DNA from: Erysipelotrichia bacterium
GTDB lineage: Bacteria; Bacillota_I; Bacilli_A; Erysipelotrichales; Erysipelotrichaceae
Direction of reading: 5' to 3'
Assembly (NCBI GenBank): GCA_009916335.1
Contig: SAAR01000090.1
Location: 1-11,327 of the forward strand
DNA: 11,327 nucleotides
In this document: piece by piece, positions 1 to 8,600 of the stretch
How positions within the stretch are numbered: the stretch's first letter is position 1
Layout: the number at the start of each line of letters is the position of its first letter
Program-made: the position numbers and the translations under genes
The notes under the pieces: generated by a model
Told to the model about the DNA's origin: nothing
The model's input: the letters and a program-made list of their open reading frames with translations, nothing else
Database searches by the model: none

Positions 1-336
1 TACGTGTTTAAAATGCTAGAGAATATTTCTGCTTATCGTATCAGCTTCTACGTAAGTCATATACGATCACGCGATCAGAGAAGCGTTCATTTTAAGATTT
101 GAAATCTACGTATTTTTCATCTTTGAAATGAAAAACTGATTTTAGACTCTTTGCTAAAGAGAAAGAGTAGATGCAGGCTCTTTATAAATTGTGCAGATTA
201 TATTCAACGTTTTACTCGGTGGCTACAACCGAAAAGTGTAGTTTTGCAATACTCTACAATGATACGATTTTTTATAGCATTAAAATAACGTTATAAAATA
301 ACTAGTTTTTATCTCCTGATTTGTGCTTAAGATTTA
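1..336. other. AT-rich stretch with no convincing gene
   Basis: I see no supported gene here. A plus-strand frame is open from base 1 to a TGA at 100-102 (33 codons, ending near VHFKI). It could be the tail of a gene starting outside the window, but it is too short to trust. The stretch holds small inverted repeats: ATCGTAT/ATACGAT at 35-41 and 61-67, an 8-bp hairpin at 113-135, CTCTTT/AAAGAG at 147-161, and a perfect 10-bp palindrome ATAACGTTAT at 285-294. None has a textbook terminator T-run. No tRNA cloverleaf was recognised. Confidence 0.4.
113..135. other. 8-bp perfect inverted repeat with 7-nt loop
   Basis: TTTTTCAT (113-120) and ATGAAAAA (128-135) form a perfect stem around a 7-base loop. 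The AT-rich stem carries its own T- and A-tracts, so it could act as a weak bidirectional terminator for the minus-strand genes to its right. There is no GC-rich core and no separate T-run, so the terminator reading is only a guess. Confidence 0.25.
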
Positions 337-546
337 CTATATCTTTAAACTCCAATCCATAATCGTCTGTATAATATTTATCATCACAAGAGTATCTTTG
401 TCATGATAAATCATACTGCTATAATCCCATATCAAATATTCTAAAAAAACAAAGAAACTTGCATACCAAGCTGCTTTCATATTTTTAAGATCTAAAAATA
501 TAATATAGGTGATACAGAAAAACAAAATCAGAGTTTTATAATACAA
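337..546 (-). CDS. small hydrophobic protein, hypothetical, possibly a gene remnant
   Basis: This is an open frame of 69 codons whose product I do not recognise. Residues about 4-18 (LILFFCITYIIF) are strongly hydrophobic and look like a membrane helix. A second, less clear aromatic-rich segment covers about 26-39. The only start near the 5' end is a TTG at 544-546 without a visible Shine-Dalgarno, and an in-frame TGA lies three codons upstream. An internal ATG (codon 23) also lacks a ribosome-binding site. It begins 7 bases after the stop of the recombinase remnant. Missing initiation signals and the neighbouring fragment suggest either the tail of a decayed membrane-protein gene or a chance frame in AT-rich DNA. 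Confidence 0.3.
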   Translation of the reverse strand: MYYKTLILFFCITYIIFLDLKNMKAAWYASFFVFLEYLIWDYSSMIYHDKDTLVMINIIQTIMDWSLKI

Positions 547-552
547 CTTGTT

Positions 553-741
553 TCATTTGCCCAAATAGTGCTCTGTAATACTTACACGATTATGTTTCAT
601 CACAAAGCTTACTTGTTGTAACGATTCAGCATAAGAATATCCCGCTTTTGCATATTCAAATATTCTTCGTTTAGCAAAATTCCATCTTAGACCATGTGAG
701 GCTTCTAGCGATCCCTTGCAAAGCTTGGCTCTTTCTTTTAA
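553..741 (-). pseudogene. tyrosine recombinase (phage-type integrase), C-terminal remnant
   Basis: The frame between a TGA at 742-744 and the stop at 553-555 encodes 62 residues with the end signature of the tyrosine recombinase family. HGLR (residues 16-19) matches the HxLR active-site box. KH (49-50), in VMKHNRVSITEHYLG, matches the usual GH(x)sixxT motif. Y59, four residues from the end, fits the catalytic tyrosine. The N-terminal core-binding domain and first active-site arginine are absent, and the frame opens directly from a stop codon without a start or ribosome-binding site. This is therefore a broken gene, or a copy truncated by recombination. It lies 35 bases past the helicase stop in the same orientation, which marks the region as part of a former integrative element or island boundary. 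The family call rests on motif recognition only. Confidence 0.72.
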
Positions 742-776
742 TCATGGCATTCCCAACACAAGATAACAATATTCTC

Positions 777-3700
777 TTATTTATTGAATTTTTTAAACCT
801 ATCTATATCACTTATTTCATTTTTTAAAACTTTTTTTATATTCTTGAAATCCTTTTTTAAAGTCTTGCCGTGTAGATATTCCAAAGTCTCTTTTCTAGGC
901 AATGGATCTGCAGTATTCATCGTAACAACACATTTAATACATCCATTAATACATTCTTCATGATGTTCTTCATTAATATAGAGTCTCATCTTAGTCTTTT
1001 CAATCCAATCATGCCAGCGGTATTTACAAAGATCATATACATACCCTACTCCACCTGATTGATTGTCATAAATTAAGATGTTAAACTTTTCTTCTGATTC
1101 TATCACCAAGGAACTTAGCTCTCTTTCATCAATACCTAGTTCTTCACAGCCACTTAATTGAAGGGCGTTGGCTAGCGTTTGTGCAATTGTTATATCTTCT
1201 ATTGCTCTTTTGGGCATAATCACTATAGCATCCGTAATCATTTTTGCCATCATCATATGATTTCTCCACACTGTAGGAGAAGAAGATAGGCACATTCCTA
1301 CCCCTGTTTCATTATAAATAGCTGTATGTTTTTTAAAAGCTGCCGGTAACCGCTCATAGCTACCACTATTTTCTTTATCATTTTCTGATTCTGCATATCC
1401 ACATTTGGTGCATACGGCAAATCCTAGCCCTTTGCTACCCTTATTCATCCCATAAATCAGTGCTTTTTCTTTATAGACAACTTGAAAATCATCATAATTT
1501 AGAACCATATCATTATCTGAGCTTGCATGAATAGCACTGTATATTTCCAATTTTCCAATTTTTACAGGGCTTTGTATACGATAGGACAACTTATCAGATG
1601 CAGCTGTGATATAACCATGCTCTGGTATTATAAATGCAGCTCCTGGAGAGACAATCCCTTTACATCCTGATTGATTACATTCATGTACTTTAATATAAGG
1701 AGATGTAAAAAAATGTCCCCTATCACAAACATATGCAAATCCTTTTTCTCCAAACGCTTCATCAAGATTCTCGCCTGTAAAATGTTTTGATAAACCTTTT
1801 GATTCTACCAATCTTCCACCTGCTAATATTTTTGATCCTGGAACATACTCAGCAAGTGCCATAAAACTTCCTCGTGAGAGTTCAAACATATTTTTATCAC
1901 TAATAACTTGAAGAGATTTAACATCAATGGGAAATCCGTATTTTGGAAGCAATTGATTGTTGGAAAAAATATCGATAAGGCTTTCTGAATGCTTTTGTTT
2001 TATACTAAATCTAAGTGCATTCTTATGCCCTGCCGTTTGTGCAAATTCCCAATCGTGAAAGTATTGTTTTAAATTATTCAAATACTCAGTGGAAACCGCA
2101 CCTATCTGCTGAGAAAAATGCTTAATTAAGGTCTCATAATGGATTTTCTTCTCCACATATTTAAAAATTTCATCAAATACCACCCTATCATTTTCAGTCA
2201 TGGTGTAGTTTTCTAAGAAAGCAATAAATCGATTAGAAATTGAGTTGTCTTCGATCTCCAGATTAAAGCGTTGATGAATATTTTCAACTCTTGGAGGCAA
2301 TGTATAAACACCAACAAAATATCCCATTTTTTTAAATGAATCAAAGAGAAGTTGATCTTTGCTATATAAGTTATCCTCATAGAATTTAGAAAGCATTAGC
2401 GAATTAAAATGCCGTGTTGCCAGTTTTTCTTTTTCAAGGGATATAGTTAATTTTTTCAATGGTTTTTGTAGATAATAGGTAAAGTCTCTAAAAACATTTT
2501 GATCAAAATGCCTATTGCGTGTATAGGTAAGAATAATAGAAGACCCATCGGTTCTTCTTCCTGCGCGTCCTGAACGTTGAATATAATTTGCTTTATTAGG
2601 CGGGACATTAGCCATTAAAACCCCACTTAAGCCTCCAATATCAATTCCAACTTCTAGTGTGGTCGTTGCTGATAGGATATTGCGTTTACCCAAAATAAAT
2701 AGATCTTGTAAGCGTCTATTCTCTTTTGAAGAGAGTTGCGCAGAATGCTCTTCCGCCCATAGGCCGTAACTCAACTCTTCAGACTCTTCTAAATACATTT
2801 TTCGGTAACGCATAAAATAACTGTGTTTATCTAAATCTTCTTGTAAAACATGGCTTACGTGTACCACGGAATGCTTATCTAAAACAACACCATTAAGACT
2901 ATTTGCCCATAAAGAGTGTGTCACGCTATTTAAATACAACTCTTTTGGGATAGTGAGCATAAACTCATAAAATACAAGCCTAAAGGCTTCAACAACCCTT
3001 CCATCGTCTGCTTGAATTTTATCCCATGTGATCCATTTGATATCTTCTCTTTTTGCCGCTTGCAAAAATGTATGATAGATGGCTTCTAAAAATGCATGAA
3101 CTTTTTCGTCGGTATCTTCACAATGAAAACTACGAAGTAGCTTTTGAACAAATTTGTAAATACTACTGCGAGCTGTTACTTTTAAACTAAATAGATTTTT
3201 ATTCTTTGCATTATACGAAATGTATTGCCCCAAGCCTTGCATATCCAGTTCATAGTCTTTCACCGTCTGGCTTGAATGCTCTGCCGTTGTGGCACGCTGT
3301 TGTCTAAAAATATAAATAAACATTGCTAATATTTCATTTTTTGCTGCACAAATTGCATCGATACACTCATTAAAATTTAATTCAAAGTGTGCGCTTAAAT
3401 CAATGCTCTTTAGGTTAGGAAACGTGTAACTGATAAGACCTATACTCTCAAGGTTAATATCATACGCATTAGGAGAGATAAGTGCATTGACCACTCTTGT
3501 GTAGAGTGATTCGATCATCGCTTCTGCATTTTTTTGATACGAAAGCTGATCTCTCTCATCAGGGGTTTGCTCTTTCATGCGTTCACGATTAAAAAACTCT
3601 CCCAATAGTGGATTTGTTTGCATATCGTTAATCAGTTGAGCAACAGAAAGACCTTCAATCATTTTAGACAACTCTACTTTGGCATCATTGATTTGTTCCG

Positions 3701-5654
3701 TTAATTTTTGGCGTATGGTAGGATTGTCGGTTGATTTCAATTTCACTTCATTATCATCAATCAGTGTCTCATAGTATAATTTTAAATCGGCATCAAAGGC
3801 ATTATTGGCGTTTTTACGAAGTGACTGCATGATGACTTTTCGAAACAACTGTGTTTCATGCTGCGTTGTGAGTACCGGTCCCAAACGAGCAGCTTGGCTT
3901 CTACTGTCTGAAAAACTTAGGAGTCTTCTGCCTCGCGCGGGTAAGAATATATTGCTTTGAGCATCTATTTCTGGCATAGTGACCAGCATTGTCTCTGTAA
4001 CCAACGGAATAAGAAATTGATCACTTACCGCTAAATTATAAAACCCTTCCTCTTGGCATTTAGGACAAATCGAATGTTCATAGAATTTGTTATGGTAATC
4101 ATGTTCTGAACATTTTTTACCCTCTTTATCAATATAGAGGGGTACCTCTGATTCTGTGAAACTTAAAATCTTTCCATCTGCTTTTTTATAATCCGTGTGA
4201 TAGAACCGTTCCAATCGTAATGTATCTTTGTCGTCTAAAGAGCCATAGAAAAAGAGTTCATGGCACCCTTCACATTTAATCAAATTCAAGGTGGGGCTTT
4301 TACACGTTGTACAGTTGTAATAGATACCGTGATGAAGTTTGCCCAAATGCGTTATTTTAGAATCGGGACATTCTGGATTAGAGCACACAGAAAAGCCTTG
4401 AGATGATCGAACTTGCAAATGCAATTTATGGGGCAAGAGTGGCAGTTCGTTATCATTGACTCTGGCTTTTGCACCTATAGTAAAAATATTGAGCAGGGTT
4501 TGCTCGCTCATGTTCGGTGCAACAAGATGCTTTAATTCGTGCAACCCTATCGTATATTTTTCAGATAAGATTTTTAAGACTTTTGAAAAAACGTTAAAGC
4601 CTTTAAATTCTAAGAATAGGTCTTCATTTTTTTTAGTCATTAATGATGTAATGTCCTCAAACGATTCTATCTCATTTGCCACATCAATCGTAGGGTCAAT
4701 TTCTTTAAATTCTTTTTCGCCTACAACGCTTAAAATTGTCTCTTTATTAAAAAATTTGCTAAAAAATGAATTTCTTTCTTCCTCATTCCCCGAGAGGGTT
4801 GCGGTCGTTGCCATATATAGAATTTCATTGTTACTTTTTTGAGATTTAGCAACAACTCTTTTAAGCAATAAAGAGACTTCTGCAGCGAGTGTCCCCGTAT
4901 ACAAGTGCGCTTCATCAATGATGATGGTTCTTAGTGCATTTCCAATTAAACCATAATCATTTGGACGAGAGAGTATATACTCAAGCATAGAATAGTTTGT
5001 AATCATAATATCTGGAGGGCTAATTCTTGCCTCCCTTCTGGTTTTTATAAAGCACGCATCTGAAAATTCAGCTGAAGCAAAACGCTCTGTTTCTGGTGTT
5101 TCGCTGTTGTAAAAAAACATTTTTATCTCGGATTGACCTTTGAGGTATGCATACAAACGCTTATTTTGATCGGCCACCAATGCATTCATGGGGTACAAAA
5201 TAATCGCTCTCACCCCTTTTTCATTTTCTTGTCGAGGATTTTCTATTAAATCTTTTAAAAGTGGAAGAAGAAATGATTCTGTCTTACCAGCACCTGTTGG
5301 GGCTGTGACGATAATCCCAGGCTTATCACGCATAGACATCTCATGTGTAATCTTTAGTGTCTGAAATTGGTGTTTAAATGGAAAATAGTTAGGATTAAAC
5401 ACATTATTACGCTCAAGTAATTTAATAAATTTCTTACTGACAAAATCGATATTTCGTAGGATAATGTCATGTTTTTTTGCTGAAAATGCCCCTTCAACTA
5501 AAATCTTAGATACCAATCCCTCTTGAGAACAGAGCAATTCTTTAATTTGTGCTTGTATCTGCGCATTGGGAACTTGTATTTCGCCTAATATACTCTCCTC
5601 AAGCCTTTTTTTAAGGCTAGTAGAAAGCTTGATAGCATCTAAATATTTACTCAT
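777..5654 (-). CDS. DEAD/DEAH-box superfamily 2 helicase with DUF1998-like C-terminus (1625 aa)
   Basis: This is a very large predicted ATP-dependent nucleic-acid helicase or translocase. Visible motifs in order: Q-like FKHQ (93-96); Walker A APTGAGKTE (118-126); Ia YPMNALVADQ (154-163); DIMITNYSMLEY (215-226); Walker B DEAH (247-250); III ATTATLSG (282-289); IV-like LLSFSDSRSQAAR (578-590); V TLEVGIDIGGL (999-1009); VI QRSGRAGRR (1026-1034). Cysteine pairs at C424/C429, C448/C451, C461/C464 and C530/C533 suggest zinc ribbons between the RecA lobes. More cysteines occur at C1310, C1326, C1331, C1415 and C1418. The tail has YDNQSGGVG (1529-1537) and C1568/C1572/C1575, the pattern of the DUF1998 region of MrfA/YprA-like helicases. 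All core motifs look intact, so it is probably active. It is roughly twice the length of MrfA, with most of the extra sequence between motifs III and V. The ATG at 5652-5654 overlaps the upstream stop (ATGA), with GGAG six bases before it, so translation is coupled to the INT_rpt gene. A genome-defence or DNA-repair role is inferred. Confidence 0.9.
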   Translation of the reverse strand: MSKYLDAIKLSTSLKKRLEESILGEIQVPNAQIQAQIKELLCSQEGLVSKILVEGAFSAKKHDIILRNIDFVSKKFIKLLERNNVFNPNYFPFKHQFQTLKITHEMSMRDKPGIIVTAPTGAGKTESFLLPLLKDLIENPRQENEKGVRAIILYPMNALVADQNKRLYAYLKGQSEIKMFFYNSETPETERFASAEFSDACFIKTRREARISPPDIMITNYSMLEYILSRPNDYGLIGNALRTIIIDEAHLYTGTLAAEVSLLLKRVVAKSQKSNNEILYMATTATLSGNEEERNSFFSKFFNKETILSVVGEKEFKEIDPTIDVANEIESFEDITSLMTKKNEDLFLEFKGFNVFSKVLKILSEKYTIGLHELKHLVAPNMSEQTLLNIFTIGAKARVNDNELPLLPHKLHLQVRSSQGFSVCSNPECPDSKITHLGKLHHGIYYNCTTCKSPTLNLIKCEGCHELFFYGSLDDKDTLRLERFYHTDYKKADGKILSFTESEVPLYIDKEGKKCSEHDYHNKFYEHSICPKCQEEGFYNLAVSDQFLIPLVTETMLVTMPEIDAQSNIFLPARGRRLLSFSDSRSQAARLGPVLTTQHETQLFRKVIMQSLRKNANNAFDADLKLYYETLIDDNEVKLKSTDNPTIRQKLTEQINDAKVELSKMIEGLSVAQLINDMQTNPLLGEFFNRERMKEQTPDERDQLSYQKNAEAMIESLYTRVVNALISPNAYDINLESIGLISYTFPNLKSIDLSAHFELNFNECIDAICAAKNEILAMFIYIFRQQRATTAEHSSQTVKDYELDMQGLGQYISYNAKNKNLFSLKVTARSSIYKFVQKLLRSFHCEDTDEKVHAFLEAIYHTFLQAAKREDIKWITWDKIQADDGRVVEAFRLVFYEFMLTIPKELYLNSVTHSLWANSLNGVVLDKHSVVHVSHVLQEDLDKHSYFMRYRKMYLEESEELSYGLWAEEHSAQLSSKENRRLQDLFILGKRNILSATTTLEVGIDIGGLSGVLMANVPPNKANYIQRSGRAGRRTDGSSIILTYTRNRHFDQNVFRDFTYYLQKPLKKLTISLEKEKLATRHFNSLMLSKFYEDNLYSKDQLLFDSFKKMGYFVGVYTLPPRVENIHQRFNLEIEDNSISNRFIAFLENYTMTENDRVVFDEIFKYVEKKIHYETLIKHFSQQIGAVSTEYLNNLKQYFHDWEFAQTAGHKNALRFSIKQKHSESLIDIFSNNQLLPKYGFPIDVKSLQVISDKNMFELSRGSFMALAEYVPGSKILAGGRLVESKGLSKHFTGENLDEAFGEKGFAYVCDRGHFFTSPYIKVHECNQSGCKGIVSPGAAFIIPEHGYITAASDKLSYRIQSPVKIGKLEIYSAIHASSDNDMVLNYDDFQVVYKEKALIYGMNKGSKGLGFAVCTKCGYAESENDKENSGSYERLPAAFKKHTAIYNETGVGMCLSSSPTVWRNHMMMAKMITDAIVIMPKRAIEDITIAQTLANALQLSGCEELGIDERELSSLVIESEEKFNILIYDNQSGGVGYVYDLCKYRWHDWIEKTKMRLYINEEHHEECINGCIKCVVTMNTADPLPRKETLEYLHGKTLKKDFKNIKKVLKNEISDIDRFKKFNK

Positions 5655-8600
5655 CCTATGCTCCGAAGTGCGTTGACCAAATAGTAATTGCTACTGATAC
5701 GATGCATCGCTATTTTTAAATTGTGTTTATCGATTCCGCCTATTCTCTGCGTTGAATGAAGATCATGGATTATTTTTTCAACAAAAGATTCGTCCAATTC
5801 TTCTTCTAGCGAAGAATCCTCTAATAGTCCAATAAAATACTCTGTAAATTTTTTTGAAGCGGCCGCCTCCAGAAACTTAAACAATAAAATAGGAGTTTGA
5901 AGCAGTAAATCCATCTTTTGGTGTGTTAAACAATGTTTGAGTATTCCTTCTGCACTCTCTTTTGAAAAATGCAGCTCAAAACATATGTGTTCGTATAATG
6001 CTGCCAAGGAAGGAAAATGTATTGTATAAGGCTTACTCTTAATCATAAGGCTCTCTGCAAAACAGTTCTTAAAAAACTCTTCTGGATTTGCCATGACAGT
6101 GTGTCTAAGAATTTCCATAGACCTGTCTCTTAATAAAAAAGGATACTGAGTGGCTAGTAATATTTTTAATTTTTCCAAATCGTGACATTCTTTTATCAAA
6201 TCAAAAGAACGCATGTCCCAAAATGCATCTATCACTTCATCTTTAAACACTAAAAGTCCACACATAATACTTCCATCATGCGTGTACGTATGATTAGATA
6301 TTGAATGTTTGATTGATGAAAAACTACGCTCACTTTGTTTTAAATTTTCATCAAACAGGACTATTTTTGCACTATCGGGTATCTGCTTTTTTGGAGTAAA
6401 GAGTAGTTTAGTGTCGTCTTTTGCATCCAACTGAGCATACGCATTCGTACGCATATAACAAAATATCTTTTCCATATGAGCATTAAAAAGATGGTCTGCG
6501 TAAAATAGCATTTCTCCAAATCCACAAAGTTCACCCATGGAAAAAAAGCGATTTACTTTTACTGTTTGATAAAAGTTCGATTTGCTTTTTAAATAGAGTG
6601 GCTCATTGTGATGAAGATGACAAATATTAAATTGTTTATTGTGTACCTCTTTTTGAGTCACCATAGAATCATTTGGAAGTAATTGTACTTTTCCTTGTTG
6701 GTCTTTAACAAATACCCTTATTTGTGGATATTTTTCAACAAAAATACAATTGAGAGTTTTTTTAAATGTTTTGCCTTGATACTTTATAAAAAGTGTGTGC
6801 TTGGGCTCAATGAACATATCACTTGTTAGTTTTACGGTTATATGATCTGCTTTTAATTCCTCTTGATCCGCATATCCTCCAGTATAATTCCACTTTACAA
6901 CAGATGCATCTTGTGGTAAAGCACCCAAGTCAATATCGTCTTGTCTTTCATCATATGCTAATATTTTTGTACAAAAGATTTGATTTTGATTGAGCTCAAA
7001 GGTATTACTTGCTGCATAGACAACCAATTTATCAATCCAATCTGGTTTTTCAACGGTTTCGGTAAAGTTCAGATTAAAAAGAGATTCTCCGTTGAAGCTG
7101 ACCTTACAATCATCGCTACTTTTGATATCAGGGATAAGTGTCGCATACCCCTCAAAAAATTCTCTTTGCTCGTCTATTGCGTGATTACAATCAAGATCGG
7201 AGTCTATGAGCATGTAGTACTTTTTATGAGTGTTGAGCTTTTTAAATATATTCAGATAAATGTTTCCATCTTCATCGAAAATCATGATTTGTTCACTAAA
7301 GTCAAACAATACTATTTCTGTGGAATAAACCACATCTTTATCTTCATTTTTAAGTTCTAACAACACTTTATTAACATCTGGATTCTTAAGAATGATTTCT
7401 CTCTCCAAAACCAATGCTTTATTGCTATCAGCTATGACACACCCTTTGTATGCATCATCCATGTAGATGTCATATTTGAAACCTCCCAAGTTGAGGCAAT
7501 ACAAGTCTCGTGCATTAATGTAAAATTGTAAATAACCTTCTTGATAGAAAACTTTGTCTAAATAAAAAACCGGGAGATCATTGCTATCACTAAGAGAGAT
7601 GTGCTTTAGTTTCTGCTTTGCATTTTTTAGCAAATCATCTATATTCATATGAGCAAACCATGGATTTAATGTTAGAAGCTGTTTCACCTGATGAAAATCA
7701 ACCACATGGTCTCTAAACCGCTTAATAGCCCTCCATCCATTACTAAATTCAGAAGAGTAATTAGTACTTTCTTGATCATACAGCTCTGATAGCACTATTG
7801 GCATTGAATAATTTGAAAGCCATAGTTTTAAATGTTTGAATCCACTATCAAGAAGACCAATTTGCAAAAATATAGTATTTCTAATGTAATGGTGATCATC
7901 CTTATTACTATAATCATTCCTTAGTTTAAACAAATTCACCGCATATTCTATAGCTTCTGTAAGATGATGATTCGGGGAGTTATGCTGTGACATAAAAAAA
8001 TGATCTCGAAAAAAAGTTGTTACTTTGGAAAATTTTTCGAGTTCTTGACATATTGCACTCCAAATCGATGAATAACTTTCTCTTTCTTTTAGAGCATAAA
8101 CTATAAATACTAAAAAAATTAATCCTAGAAATGCTTTTTCATCCCGTGTTAACTTGGAAGGAACTGTTCCAAAGCCAAGCAACAGTGTTTCAATCTCCTC
8201 TTTTGCATTCAGCGGAAGATTAATTTCTATAATGGATAATAAACCTTTAGAGGTCTTAAGGGCTTTTAACAGTTGTATTACGGTTGTATGGCTTTTATAT
8301 TTTTGTAAAAATGGAGCATAATCAAATTTAACGGAATCCATATCGAGCTGTTTGAGGTAAGAGTGATCTTTTGATATTTCTAAGATAGGTACATTTTGAA
8401 TAGTATCACTGGTTCCTCTTAGCCAATTAGCCCATCCAGACCACCCCTCTTTTTTATAAACATAATGGGGAGACCGTGGAATATCTAATGGTCGTGGAGG
8501 CAAATTGGTATAATCCCCATTAACGTAATGTTGCCACTCTTCATTCTCTTTCAATCCAAGCTTATGGACAAACTCTCTTGCTTCTTCAAACGCTAACCAA

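Noticed and set aside
1..776. tRNA gene or attachment site near the integrase relic
   Set aside because: No cloverleaf-compatible stems or conserved tRNA loop sequences were found, and no direct repeat pair was visible across the window.
4456..4842. Plus-strand frame of 128 codons opposite the helicase gene
   Set aside because: It lies wholly antisense to conserved helicase coding sequence, has no family features and no start signals; it is an antisense shadow.
4730..4918. Second minus-strand frame of 62 codons inside the helicase gene
   Set aside because: It overlaps the motif II-III region of the helicase in another frame; the helicase frame carries the conserved motifs.
777..5654. DISARM or BREX assignment for the helicase
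   Set aside because: No methyltransferase, PLD, PglZ or BrxC-like gene is present in the window, and DUF1998 here is fused to the helicase, unlike the separate DrmA/DrmB arrangement.
6980..7360. Plus-strand frame of 126 codons opposite the INT_rpt gene
   Set aside because: Antisense to a long continuous gene, low complexity (Ile/Phe-rich), no ribosome-binding site.
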